Shown: positions 7,855 to 15,923 of the stretch, piece after piece | Position numbering within the stretch: the stretch's first letter is position 1 | Layout: each line of letters starts with the position of its first letter | Assembly: GCA_963833885.1 (NCBI GenBank) | Contig: CAWHZU010000024.1 | Span: forward strand, 1-64,000 | Direction of reading: 5' to 3' | Length of the DNA stretch: 64,000 bases | DNA from: JASHPR01 sp963833885 | GTDB lineage: Bacteria > Actinomycetota > Actinomycetes > Streptosporangiales > Streptosporangiaceae | Position numbers and translations under genes: made by a program | Notes under the pieces: model-generated | The model's database searches: none | Told to the model about the DNA's origin: nothing | The model's input: only the letters and a program-made list of their open reading frames with translations

Positions 7855-10169
7855 GTCCGGGTTCCCACCGGGACGTCGGCCAGCGGGCCTATCGGCGGGT
7901 TGCCGCCGCCCGTGCCCCCGCCGTTACCTCCACCGTTGCCGCCCTTACCGCCCTTGCCACCCTTACCTCCCTTGGCGGGCTTCGGCGAGTTGATGCCGGT
8001 GCCCTCGGAGAAGAACGGGCTGTCTCCCGGCAGCGGGACGAACGACGCCGGGCTGCCCAGGTTGGCGCCGCTGGTGAAGCTCATCTGCCAGGTCGCGCCC
8101 GGGGCGTTGTCGCCGAACATCTGGCCCGGGTCGGCCAGGCCGCCACCGGCCTGCAGGTCCTCCCGGTAGATGGAGTCCTGGTTGATCATCTGGCCGCCGG
8201 TGGTGGGGTCGATCGGGTTGAACACCGAGACGTAGCCGGCCAGGTGCGGCGTATAGCCGGCGAACGCGGCGTAGAAGCCGCTGTTGGCGGTGCCGGTCTT
8301 GGCCGCTGCAGGGCGGTTGATCCCGCGGCCCGCCGCCGTGCCCGGCGACACCAGGACGCCCTGCAGGATGTAGTTGGCCGCCTCGGCCACATCGGCCGAG
8401 AGCACCCGGTGGCAGTTCGCGCCCATCACCGGCAGGCTCTTGCCGCTGGAGGTCAGGACCTGGTTGATCGCGATCGGGCTGCAGTAGATCCCGTTTGCTG
8501 CCACGGTCGCGTAGGCGTTGGCCATTTGCAGCGGCGACACGTAGACCGATCCGAGTGTGAAGGACGGGGTGTCGTCGGCTGGGTACTGGTAGCCGGCGGT
8601 GTGCGGCTTGCCGTCGGGCGCGAACAGCGACTTGCCGTCCGCGCGGGTCATGCCCAGGCTCACCGCGGTCTTGACCACGTTGCACAGGCCGACCTTCTGC
8701 TCCAGGTGCGCATAGAACACGTTGATCGACTGTGTGGTGCCGTTGTACAGCGTGAACGTCTCGGGCTTGCTCGTGTTTCCTTCGGCGTTGTTGAGCGTGT
8801 ACATGCCCTGAAAATTGTTCTGGCAGTTGTAATAAGGACCGACCGTGGACGGGGAGGTCACGCTCTGGCTGAAGCCGAAGGGAACGCCCTGCTTGAGCGC
8901 GGTAAGCAGAGTGAAGATCTTGCTGGACGACCCGGTTTGGACCCCCGCACCGCCGTCATACGGGGTAGGCACCGCGTAGTCGACCGTGGTCTGCCCGGGG
9001 CCGGTGCCGTAGGGACGGTCCACGGCGATGGCCCGGATCTTGCCGGTGCCCGGCTGGATCATGGCCTCGGTGTCGACGTCGTTGTTGGGGTTGAAGTACC
9101 CGTTATGCGCCGGGAGCACCCAGTTGACCGCGCGGTTTGCCGCGTTCTGGTCGGCCGTGCTCAGCGTGGTGTAGATCTTCAGGCCACCGACCGAGTTCAG
9201 GTCCGACTTCACGTTGGCGTACGCGGTGTTGTTCTTAATCTCGGACATGACGTAGTCGCAGAAGAACGCGTAGCTCGCCGCCGACGGGCTGATGCAGCCC
9301 TGCTCCAGCGGCGCGGACGACTCGCGCAGGTCCAGCGGCATCTTTTCGGTAGCCGTGGCCTGCTTCCGCGTTATATAGCCAGCCACGGCCATGCTGTTGA
9401 GCACCGTATTGCGCCGGTTGGTGGCGTTGGTCGGGTTGGTGAAGGGGTTGTAGAGGACGGGATCGCGTACCAGGCCGGCCAGCAGAGCCGCCTGTGGCAG
9501 CGTGAGATCCGCGGCGCTGGTGCTGAAGTACCGCTCCGCGGCCACCTCGATGCCGTACGAGCTGTTGTCGTAGTACGCCACGTTGAGCAGAGCGGCGAGC
9601 AGCTCGTCCTTGGTCATCTCGTGCTCGACGTTGGCCGCCATCTTGAGCTCGCGGATCTTCCGGCCGATCGTGTCAGCGACCGCCGCTTGCTGCTCCTGCT
9701 TGGTGGTCGCGGTCAGGATCAGGGCGTTCTTGACGTACTCCTGCGCGATCGTGGAGGCGCCCTGGAGGGAACTGCCGTTCGCGTCAGCGGCGATCGCGCG
9801 GAGGGTAGCGCGCAGGTCGAACGCGCCGTCCTGGTAGAACCGCGAGTCCTCGATGGAGACGATCGCGTTCCGCATCACCGGCGAGATCTGGTTGTAGCTG
9901 ACCGGAATGCGGTAGATGTTGTTCGGGTAGTAGTACGCGATCAGCTTGCCGTTGGTCGTCAGAAGCTCCGAGCGCGACGGGATCTGCCCGAGCGACGACA
10001 CCTTGAGCGTATTGAACGTGTTCGCGACGTTGCGCGTCGCGACCCCCGCAAGCCCGACCAGTGGCACCGCCACGGCGGCTACGAGCAGCCCGGCGCCAAC
10101 GGAGACGGCCAACAACCTGCCTACCGCGCCGACACTTGCGACGCCGGCGCGGCGCTCTGAGTTCAGCAC
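7851..10169 (-). CDS. Class A penicillin-binding protein (transglycosylase/transpeptidase)
   Basis: This 772-residue bifunctional enzyme polymerises lipid II and cross-links peptidoglycan. It has a short cytoplasmic N-terminus, one transmembrane segment (LLAVSVGAGLLVAAVAVPLVG), a glycosyltransferase-51 domain (IVSIEDSRFYQDGAFD, QGASTIAQEYVKN, YGIEVAAERYF) and a transpeptidase domain with S414SSK417, S481IN and K624TGT. The C-terminus is a Gly/Lys-rich tail (repeats of GGK then GGGNGGG). Position beside wblA and the ArsA-like pair matches the Streptomyces SCO3580 and Mycobacterium ponA2 loci, so it is probably a PonA2-like PBP. It is divergent from wblA across a 359-base gap. Confidence 0.95.
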   Translation of the reverse strand: MLNSERRAGVASVGAVGRLLAVSVGAGLLVAAVAVPLVGLAGVATRNVANTFNTLKVSSLGQIPSRSELLTTNGKLIAYYYPNNIYRIPVSYNQISPVMRNAIVSIEDSRFYQDGAFDLRATLRAIAADANGSSLQGASTIAQEYVKNALILTATTKQEQQAAVADTIGRKIRELKMAANVEHEMTKDELLAALLNVAYYDNSSYGIEVAAERYFSTSAADLTLPQAALLAGLVRDPVLYNPFTNPTNATNRRNTVLNSMAVAGYITRKQATATEKMPLDLRESSAPLEQGCISPSAASYAFFCDYVMSEIKNNTAYANVKSDLNSVGGLKIYTTLSTADQNAANRAVNWVLPAHNGYFNPNNDVDTEAMIQPGTGKIRAIAVDRPYGTGPGQTTVDYAVPTPYDGGAGVQTGSSSKIFTLLTALKQGVPFGFSQSVTSPSTVGPYYNCQNNFQGMYTLNNAEGNTSKPETFTLYNGTTQSINVFYAHLEQKVGLCNVVKTAVSLGMTRADGKSLFAPDGKPHTAGYQYPADDTPSFTLGSVYVSPLQMANAYATVAANGIYCSPIAINQVLTSSGKSLPVMGANCHRVLSADVAEAANYILQGVLVSPGTAAGRGINRPAAAKTGTANSGFYAAFAGYTPHLAGYVSVFNPIDPTTGGQMINQDSIYREDLQAGGGLADPGQMFGDNAPGATWQMSFTSGANLGSPASFVPLPGDSPFFSEGTGINSPKPAKGGKGGKGGKGGNGGGNGGGTGGGNPPIGPLADVPVGTRT

Positions 10170-10528
10170 GCAAACAGGTTACGCTGACGCGCGTAATGCG
10201 GGTACCAGGAAGCTGGAACCCGTGTCGGGGCGCCTCAGCGGGGGAGGTGGACAAGGTCACCGGCACCGCGCGACTCTCAGCGCGGCCCAGCAGGTGGCCA
10301 CCGGAGCGGGGAACATGACCGTGACTAGTCACTTCTGTTCGCATAGTCCAGGAGAGCTATTTGAGAAATGGGCCCGGCGGGGTCTAGCGCTGCGTGGCGG
10401 TTTTCCGTAAGTTACTTTTTCGCGACCATCGCTACGGGGCCGGCGTACCGCTGTGTCCCGGACCGCAACTAGACGCCATCCGGCGTGACGACCCAGCATG
10501 GGCGTGACGATCAGGAGGAGTGGGCCAC
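10170..10528. promoter_or_regulatory. Divergent promoter region between PBP gene and wblA
   Basis: No gene is supported in these 359 bases. The region must contain the promoters of both genes. It holds a perfect 12-base palindrome (separate entry) and, close to wblA, the ribosome binding site AGGAGG (10513-10518), ten bases before the ATG at 10529. Confidence 0.6.
10321..10332. promoter_or_regulatory. Palindromic operator candidate GTGACTAGTCAC upstream of wblA
   Basis: This exact palindrome, extended as AGTGAC-TA-GTCAC on the minus strand, lies about 197 bases upstream of wblA. The half-sites resemble the AGTGA/TCACT arms described for BldD boxes in Streptomyces, but the spacing and the regulator here are inference only. 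Confidence 0.4.
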
Positions 10529-10828
10529 ATGTGGATCACGGACTGGACCGCCCGTGCCGCGTGCAAGGGAACTGATCCTGACGAGCTCTTCGTTCAGGGC
10601 GCGGCGCAGAACCGGGCAAAGCTGATCTGCCGGGGCTGCCCAGTGCGGACCGAGTGCCTCGCCGACGCACTCGACAACCGGATCGAGTTCGGCGTGTGGG
10701 GTGGCATGACCGAGCGCGAGCGGCGTGCGCTGCTCCGCCGCCGGCCGGACGTGACCTCATGGCGCGACCTGCTCGAGTGCGCGCGCAACCAGTACGAGCA
10801 GGCCAGCGACGAACTCGTCGCCAGCTGA
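10529..10828 (+). CDS. wblA: WhiB-family transcriptional regulator WblA
   Basis: The 99-residue protein has four cysteines that bind a 4Fe-4S cluster (C12, C34, C37, C43 in the pattern C-x21-C-x2-C-x5-C), the G(V/I)WGG turn (FGVWGGMTERERRALLRRR) and a basic C-terminus. The sequence TDPDELFVQGAAQNRAK and the neighbours (ArsA-like ATPases on one side, a class A PBP on the other) identify it as WblA of Streptomyces, equivalent to WhiB4 of Mycobacterium. It controls development, antibiotic production and the oxidative-stress response in those organisms. The ATG at 10529 has a good AGGAGG at proper spacing; a GTG at 10520 is too close to it. Confidence 0.95.
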   Translation: MWITDWTARAACKGTDPDELFVQGAAQNRAKLICRGCPVRTECLADALDNRIEFGVWGGMTERERRALLRRRPDVTSWRDLLECARNQYEQASDELVAS

Positions 10829-10859
10829 GCACAACCTGATCACAACGTCGTGATGCCCC

Positions 10860-10896
10860 GCCCGCCGTGGCCGTAAAGCCGCGGCGGGCTGTTATT
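10860..10896 (+). terminator. Terminator downstream of wblA
   Basis: GCCCGCCGTGGC (10860-10871) and GCCGCGGCGGGC (10878-10889) form a 12-bp stem with one G-U pair and a 6-base loop, followed by TGTTATT. It sits between the convergent wblA and ArsA-like genes and partly overlaps the stop codon of the latter. Confidence 0.7.
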
Positions 10897-12088
10897 CGGT
10901 GCAGAAGCTGTCCCCGACAGCGGCAAGCCCGGCGAGGTCATGCACGTCGTCGGGCTGGGCCGGGACTTCGGCCACCGGCACGTGCGGGTGGGCCGAGGTG
11001 AAGGGCTGGGCCACCCGGTGCTCGATCGCTGACTGCTGCATCCGCTCGGCGTGCAGCCGCAGTGCGGCCACCGTAAGCGCGTGCGAGCCGCCGTCCTCAC
11101 CGCCCGAGGCCTGCAGGGTCTCGGACGCCGCGAGGCTGCGGGCCGCCGACAGGCGTGCGGCCGGCGAGCGGTGCACCCGGTTGAGGACCAGGCCGGCCAG
11201 GGGCATGCCTTCCTCGGCCAGGCGCTCGACAAAGTACGAGGCCTCGCGCAGCGCGTCCGGCTCCGGCGCCGCGATCACCAGGAACGCGGTGCCAGGGGCG
11301 CGCAGCAGCCGGTAGGTGTAGTCGGCCCGCTCGCGGAACCCGCCGAACATCGTGTCCAGGGCGGAAACGAACGTCTGCACGTCCTTGAGCACCTGGGCGC
11401 CGAGCACCTTCGTCAGTACCCCGGTGACCATGCCGAAGCCGGCGTTCAGCACCTTCACATACGCACGGCCGCCGACCTTCGCCGGGACCACGAGCAGCCG
11501 GATGAGCCGGCCGTCGAGGAACCTGCCAAGACGCTGCGGCGCGTCGAGGAAGTCGAGCGCGGACCGGCTCGGCGGGGTGTCCACGACGATCAGGTCCCAC
11601 TCCTCGGCCCGGCGCAGCTGGCCGAGCTTCTCCATCGCCATGTACTCCTGCGTCCCGGAGAACCCGGACGACAGCGACAGGTAGAACGGGTTCGCCAGGA
11701 TCTGGGCCGCGCGATCCGGGTCCGCGTGCGCCTCGACGATTTCGTCGAAGGTCCGCTTCATGTCCAGCATCATCGCGTGCAGACTGCCGCCGCCAGACCC
11801 ATCAGGACCAGTGCCTTTAACGCTGACGCCCGCGGGAACCCGGTCCGGGAACGGGACCGGGCGGGGGGTGTTGTCCAGCCGGGACAGTCCCATCGACTGG
11901 GCCAGCCTGCGCGCCGGGTCGACGGTGAGCACGACCACGTTCCTGCCCCGTTCGGCAGCGCGCAGGCCGATGGCGGCGGCTGTCGTGGTCTTGCCGACTC
12001 CGCCGGAACCGCAGCAGACGATGACGCGGGTGCGCCGGTCATCGATGAGCCGGTCGACATCGAGATGCGGCGGGCTGACCTTGCTCAT
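10892..12088 (-). CDS. ArsA/Get3-like ATPase, second of pair
   Basis: The 398-residue P-loop ATPase has a deviant Walker A typical of the ArsA/MinD class (CCGSGGVGKTTTAAAIG), switch I DPARRLAQS and switch II VVDTPPSRSALDF. Family members are anion-transport ATPases or tail-anchored protein chaperones (Get3). In Mycobacterium the equivalent pair is Rv3679-Rv3680, next to whiB4 and ponA2; the same order is seen here. Its start overlaps the stop of the upstream partner by one base (TGATG), so the two are translationally coupled and probably form a heteromer. Confidence 0.9.
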   Translation of the reverse strand: MSKVSPPHLDVDRLIDDRRTRVIVCCGSGGVGKTTTAAAIGLRAAERGRNVVVLTVDPARRLAQSMGLSRLDNTPRPVPFPDRVPAGVSVKGTGPDGSGGGSLHAMMLDMKRTFDEIVEAHADPDRAAQILANPFYLSLSSGFSGTQEYMAMEKLGQLRRAEEWDLIVVDTPPSRSALDFLDAPQRLGRFLDGRLIRLLVVPAKVGGRAYVKVLNAGFGMVTGVLTKVLGAQVLKDVQTFVSALDTMFGGFRERADYTYRLLRAPGTAFLVIAAPEPDALREASYFVERLAEEGMPLAGLVLNRVHRSPAARLSAARSLAASETLQASGGEDGGSHALTVAALRLHAERMQQSAIEHRVAQPFTSAHPHVPVAEVPAQPDDVHDLAGLAAVGDSFCTE

Positions 12089-13101
12089 CAGGCTGCCCCC
12101 TGCTCGCGGAGCGCGGTGGCCAGCCGGTACAGCCCGCCCAGGTCGATGCCGTCGGTGATCATGGGCAGGTCGTAGCTCGGCTGGCCGGCCTCGGCCAGCC
12201 TGCGCCGCTGCTGCTCCTGGCCGACGGCCGCCACCGCGTGCTCGGTGAGCTCGGCCGCGAGCTCCCCGGCGAGGCGCACGCTGTCGTCGAGACCGGCGGC
12301 CTTGAGGCCGATCGCGAGCTCGTGCTCGTCGACCGACCCGGCCGCCACCTTCTCGAGCTGGGCCAGCGGCAGTGCCATCGGCCGGACCATGTTGATCAGG
12401 ATGCCGCCGACCTGGATCCCGCCGCCGGGCAGCTCGCGCAGCTCGGTGATGCCGTCCAGGACCTCCTGCACCGGCATCTCCTCCAGCGTGGTGACGAAGT
12501 GCACCGCGGTCTCCGGGGAGCGGATCACCTTCTGCACGGTGTCGGCGTGATTGCGGATCGGGCCCACCCGGGCCAGCCCGGACACCTCCGAGGTGACGTT
12601 GAGGAACCGGCCGATCCGCCCGGTCGGCGGTGCGTCCATCACGACCGCGTCGTACACGAGCCTGCCCGACTTCTTCCTGCGGACGGCCTCGGCCGCCTTC
12701 CCGGTCAGCAGCACGTCGCGCAGCCCCGGGGCGATCGTAGTCGCGAAGTCCATCACGCCGAGCCTGGTCAGCGCCTTGCCCGCGTGCCGGAGGTTGTAGA
12801 ACATCTCGAGGTACTCGAGCAGGGCCGACTCCGGGTCCGCCACCAGCGCGTTCACGTCACCGCCGGGCTGGGTGTCGGTGGCCGGGGCCACCGCGATCTT
12901 GCGCTCCTCGTAGGGGAGCGGCGGGCAGTCGAAAACCTGGGCGATCCCCTGCCGGCCCTCCACCTCGATCAGCAGCACCCGCTTCCCGCCGGACGCGAGC
13001 GCGAGTGCCAGGGCGCTGGCGACCGTGGTCTTGCCGGCCCCGCCTTTCCCGGTCACGACGTGCAGCCGCACGCCTTCCCAGTCCGTGTCCCTTGTGCTCA
13101 C
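12088..13101 (-). CDS. ArsA/Get3-like ATPase, first of pair
   Basis: This 337-residue partner has Walker A VVTGKGGAGKTTVASALA, the segment LLIEVEGRQGIAQVF where switch I should lie, and switch II AVVMDAPPTGRIGRFLNV. The switch-I DPA of canonical ArsA is replaced by VEG, as in other actinobacterial first-gene copies. It is the first gene of the minus-strand pair and is followed without a gap by the second ATPase. Together they may make one composite ATPase, comparable to the two halves of ArsA. The client or transported anion is unknown; arsenic genes are not nearby. Confidence 0.88.
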   Translation of the reverse strand: MSTRDTDWEGVRLHVVTGKGGAGKTTVASALALALASGGKRVLLIEVEGRQGIAQVFDCPPLPYEERKIAVAPATDTQPGGDVNALVADPESALLEYLEMFYNLRHAGKALTRLGVMDFATTIAPGLRDVLLTGKAAEAVRRKKSGRLVYDAVVMDAPPTGRIGRFLNVTSEVSGLARVGPIRNHADTVQKVIRSPETAVHFVTTLEEMPVQEVLDGITELRELPGGGIQVGGILINMVRPMALPLAQLEKVAAGSVDEHELAIGLKAAGLDDSVRLAGELAAELTEHAVAAVGQEQQRRRLAEAGQPSYDLPMITDGIDLGGLYRLATALREQGAA

Positions 13102-13295
13102 CCCTTGGAGGCTATCCGGGCCGGCGCACCGTGAACCCCGCGGCGGTCCGTGTCGTTATCCCTAACGTCCCGCTGGTCTCTCCCGGCACCCTAGTGGCAG
13201 GCCGGCGCGCGCTGCACGGTCTCTGGCGCCCCGCTGAAATAGCACTAGGCTGGGGCGAAAGTAGGGGCGTAACCGTGACCGGAAAAGAGGTGTAG

Positions 13296-14360
13296 GTGAT
13301 GGTTGCCGCCATAGTCATTATTCTCGTGGTAATCGTCCTCGGTGGGCTTGTCGGCGCCGGGCGCATGCTGAAGGTCGTGCAGCAGTACGAGCAGGGCATC
13401 ATTTTCAGGTTCGGGCGGGTACTGCCCGGAACCCGCGGCCCGGGGCTGACCATCATCCGGCCGTTCGGCGACCGGATGCAGAAGGTCAACATGCAGATCA
13501 TCGCGATGGCGGTTCCCGCGCAGGAGGGCATCACCAGGGACAACGTGAGCGTCCGGGTCGATGCGGTTGTCTACTTCCGGGTGGTGGACCCGATCAAGGC
13601 CACGATCAACGTGCAGAACTACATGTTCGCGATCTCCCAGCAGGCGCAGACCTCGCTGCGCTCGATCATCGGCCAGTCGGAGATGGACCAGCTGCTCGCC
13701 GAGCGGGACAGCGTGAACCGGGAGCTGCGCCGGATCATCGACGAGCCGACCGAGGGCCCGTGGGGGATCCGGGTCGAGCGGGTGGAGATCAAGGACGTCT
13801 CGCTCCCCGAGGGCATGAAGCGGTCGATGTCGCGGCAGGCGGAGGCGGAGCGGGAGCGGCGCGCGCGGATCATCACCGCCGACGGTGAGTACCAGGCCTC
13901 CAAGCGCCTCGCCGCGGCGGCCAACGTCATGGCGCGTGACCCCGCCGCGCTGCAGCTGCGGCTGCTGCAGACCGTGGTCGAGGTCGCGGCCGAGCGCAAC
14001 AGCACGCTGGTCATGCCGGTTCCGGTCGAGCTGCTCCGGTTCTTCGACAAGTTCACTCCCACGACGCCTGGAGGCGGGCAGAGGTCAGCCGCGGATTCGG
14101 CCTCGATGGCCGACTTCGGCGGCGAGGACGTGGAACAGGCAGAGGCCGAGATCGAGAGCGGAGCGCCGGTCGAAATCCCGGAGGTGCCGGCCATTCCGGA
14201 GCTGCCCGGGGCCGACACGGGCCTGGACAAGGTGGCTACCGACGCCGCACCCGAGGCCACCACGATCTCGGCCGACGGCCACGCCGCGGACGCACGTGCC
14301 GGGGATGACGGCAAGGCGGCTGAAGGGCAGGCCGGGCGCGGCGACTCCGCGGGCACGTAG
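13296..14360 (+). CDS. SPFH/Band 7 (stomatin/prohibitin-like) membrane protein
   Basis: The roughly 354-residue protein has one N-terminal transmembrane helix (VAAIVIILVVIVLGGLVGAG), an SPFH domain (VVQQYEQGIIFRFGRVLPG, DAVVYFRVVDP, SIIGQSEMDQLL), a charged coiled coil (SRQAEAERERRARIITADGE) and an acidic Pro/Ala-rich tail of about 90 residues. It matches the slipin branch. Such proteins scaffold membrane microdomains and are often partnered with proteases or NfeD proteins; no NfeD gene is adjacent. A GTG at 13296 and an ATG at 13299 both follow GGAAAAGAGG. Confidence 0.9.
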   Translation: MMVAAIVIILVVIVLGGLVGAGRMLKVVQQYEQGIIFRFGRVLPGTRGPGLTIIRPFGDRMQKVNMQIIAMAVPAQEGITRDNVSVRVDAVVYFRVVDPIKATINVQNYMFAISQQAQTSLRSIIGQSEMDQLLAERDSVNRELRRIIDEPTEGPWGIRVERVEIKDVSLPEGMKRSMSRQAEAERERRARIITADGEYQASKRLAAAANVMARDPAALQLRLLQTVVEVAAERNSTLVMPVPVELLRFFDKFTPTTPGGGQRSAADSASMADFGGEDVEQAEAEIESGAPVEIPEVPAIPELPGADTGLDKVATDAAPEATTISADGHAADARAGDDGKAAEGQAGRGDSAGT

Positions 14361-14435
14361 CGCTCGGCGGCGGTCAGCCGCCCGGCACAGTGGGGAGGCG
14401 CACCGCAGGCAGCGTCTCCCCGCTATCGTTCCCGT

Positions 14436-14591
14436 ATGGCGAAGTGGGAGTACGTAACGGTTCCGCTGCTTGTGCACGCGACCAAGGAAATCCTGGACAA
14501 CTGGGGTGACGACGGCTGGGAGCTCGTGGCGGTCGTTCCCGGGCCGAACTCCGAGCAGCTCGTTGCCTATATGAAGCGGGAGCGGTCGTGA
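14436..14591 (+). CDS. DUF4177-like small protein
   Basis: The 51-residue product (WEYVTVPLLVHATKEILD, then NWGDDGWELVAVVPGP) fits the DUF4177 family of small proteins with a W-E-Y start and a central GWELV motif. Function is unknown. Its TGA overlaps the GTG start of the RidA gene (GTGA), which indicates translational coupling. Homologues occur in the same position in other actinomycetes. A GC-rich hairpin (about 14392-14418) lies just upstream and might act as an attenuator or mark the end of the SPFH transcript. Confidence 0.85.
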   Translation: MAKWEYVTVPLLVHATKEILDNWGDDGWELVAVVPGPNSEQLVAYMKRERS

Positions 14592-15070
14592 GCCCGGAGC
14601 AGGGCGACCGCACGCCCGGGGAAAGGCTTGCCGCGCTCGGGCTCACGCTGCCGAAGGTGACGCCCCCGCTCGCCGCATATGTGCCGGCGGTGCGCACCGG
14701 CAGCTACGTATACACGGCCGGGCAGCTGCCGGTCGTCGACGGGAAGCTGCTGGCCACCGGCAAGGTCGGCGCCGACATCGGCACCGCCGAAGCCGCCGCC
14801 CTGGCCCGGACCTGCGCCCTCAACGCGCTGGCCGCCGTGACGACGGTGACCGGCGGGCTTGATGCGATCGTGCGCATCGTCAAGGTGACCGGCTTCGTGG
14901 CCAGCGATGTGCACTTCACCGAGCAGGCCCAGGTGATCAACGGCGCCAGCGAGCTGCTGATCGAGGTGTTCGGCGAGGCGGGCCGGCACGCGCGAAGCGC
15001 GGTCGGGATGGCGGTCCTCCCGCTCGACGCCCCCGTCGAGGTCGAGCTGATCGCAGAGGTCCGGGATTAG
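14588..15070 (+). CDS. RidA family protein
   Basis: The 160-residue protein belongs to the YjgF/YER057c/UK114 (RidA) family, which removes reactive enamine/imine intermediates released by PLP enzymes. The family pattern is visible: RTGSYVYTAGQLPVVDGKL, ARTCALNALAAVTTVTGGLD, VRIVKVTGFVASDVHFTEQ, and the C-terminal RSAVGMAVLPLDAPVEVELI. The usual catalytic R in GxARSAVG is present (HARSAVGMAVLP). It begins inside the stop of the DUF4177 gene and may be coupled with the Nudix gene downstream. Confidence 0.92.
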   Translation: MSPEQGDRTPGERLAALGLTLPKVTPPLAAYVPAVRTGSYVYTAGQLPVVDGKLLATGKVGADIGTAEAAALARTCALNALAAVTTVTGGLDAIVRIVKVTGFVASDVHFTEQAQVINGASELLIEVFGEAGRHARSAVGMAVLPLDAPVEVELIAEVRD

Positions 15071-15167
15071 CCGGGGGCCGATCAGGATCGGCGGGCAGCT
15101 CGGCCAGCGGGCCCTCGACGTCCTCGCCGGGAAGCAGCCTCCCGCGCAGCCGCGTGACGCGGCCACC

Positions 15168-15923
15168 GTGATGCTGCTGCGGCCCGCCGCGGCCGGCGGG
15201 CCGGATGGCAGCGGGGGCCTCGAGGTCTACATGCTGCGCCGCAAGTCCTCCATGGCGTTCGCTCCCGGCGCCTACGTGTTCCCCGGCGGTTCGGTCGACA
15301 CCAGGGACGCCGACGAGCAGGTGGCCTGGGCCGGGCCCGAGCCCGGCGTGTGGGGCCAGATCTTCGACGCCCCGCCACAACTGGCCCGCGCGCTGGTATG
15401 CGCCGCCGTGCGGGAGACGTTCGAGGAGTCCGGGGTGCTTCTGGCCGGCCCGTCCGCCGACTCGGTGGTGGCCGACACGACCGGAGCGGACTGGGAGGCC
15501 GACCGCCTGGCGCTGCTCGACCGCTCGCTCTCGCTGGCCGAGCTGCTCGCCCGGCGCGGCCTGGTGCTCCGGTCCGACCTGCTCAGGCCCTGGTCCCGGT
15601 GGATCACGCCGGTGATCGAGGAGCGCCGCTTTGACGCCAGGTTCTTCGCCGCCGCGCTGCCGTCGCAGCAGCGCACCAGGGACGTCGGCGGCGAGGCGGC
15701 CGAGGTGGCCTGGGTCAGCCCGGCCGCCGCGATCGCGATGGGGCGCCGCAGGGAGATTCTCCTGTGGCCGCCGACCGCGGTGAGCCTGGCCGAGCTCGCG
15801 GCATGCGGCGACGTGGCGGAGGCGCTCAGGCCGCGCAAGGTCAGGCCGGTGCTGCCGGAGGCTAGCCTGGCCGAGGGCGCGGCCTGGCTCACCATCCCCG
15901 CTGACTTGGAGTACCCGCTGTGA
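15168..15923 (+). CDS. Nudix hydrolase (NUDT19-like)
   Basis: The product hydrolyses nucleoside-diphosphate-linked compounds. The Nudix box is present in the extended form: GAYVFPGGSVD, a long insertion, then VCAAVRETFEESGVLL (RExxEE core). The earliest normal start is GTG at 15168, but the frame upstream to 15051 is coding-like (RALDVLAGKQPPAQPRDAAT) and has no ATG, GTG or TTG. The only plausible upstream start is ATT at 15066, overlapping the RidA stop and preceded by AGAGGT; see findings. The gene overlaps the next one by 4 bases. Confidence 0.88.
   Translation: MMLLRPAAAGGPDGSGGLEVYMLRRKSSMAFAPGAYVFPGGSVDTRDADEQVAWAGPEPGVWGQIFDAPPQLARALVCAAVRETFEESGVLLAGPSADSVVADTTGADWEADRLALLDRSLSLAELLARRGLVLRSDLLRPWSRWITPVIEERRFDARFFAAALPSQQRTRDVGGEAAEVAWVSPAAAIAMGRRREILLWPPTAVSLAELAACGDVAEALRPRKVRPVLPEASLAEGAAWLTIPADLEYPL

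Noticed and set aside
8244..10160. Long open frame (638 codons) on the plus strand opposite the PBP gene
   Set aside because: It is the antisense frame of a conserved gene in high-GC DNA, and its translation is Arg/Gly/Val-rich with no domain.
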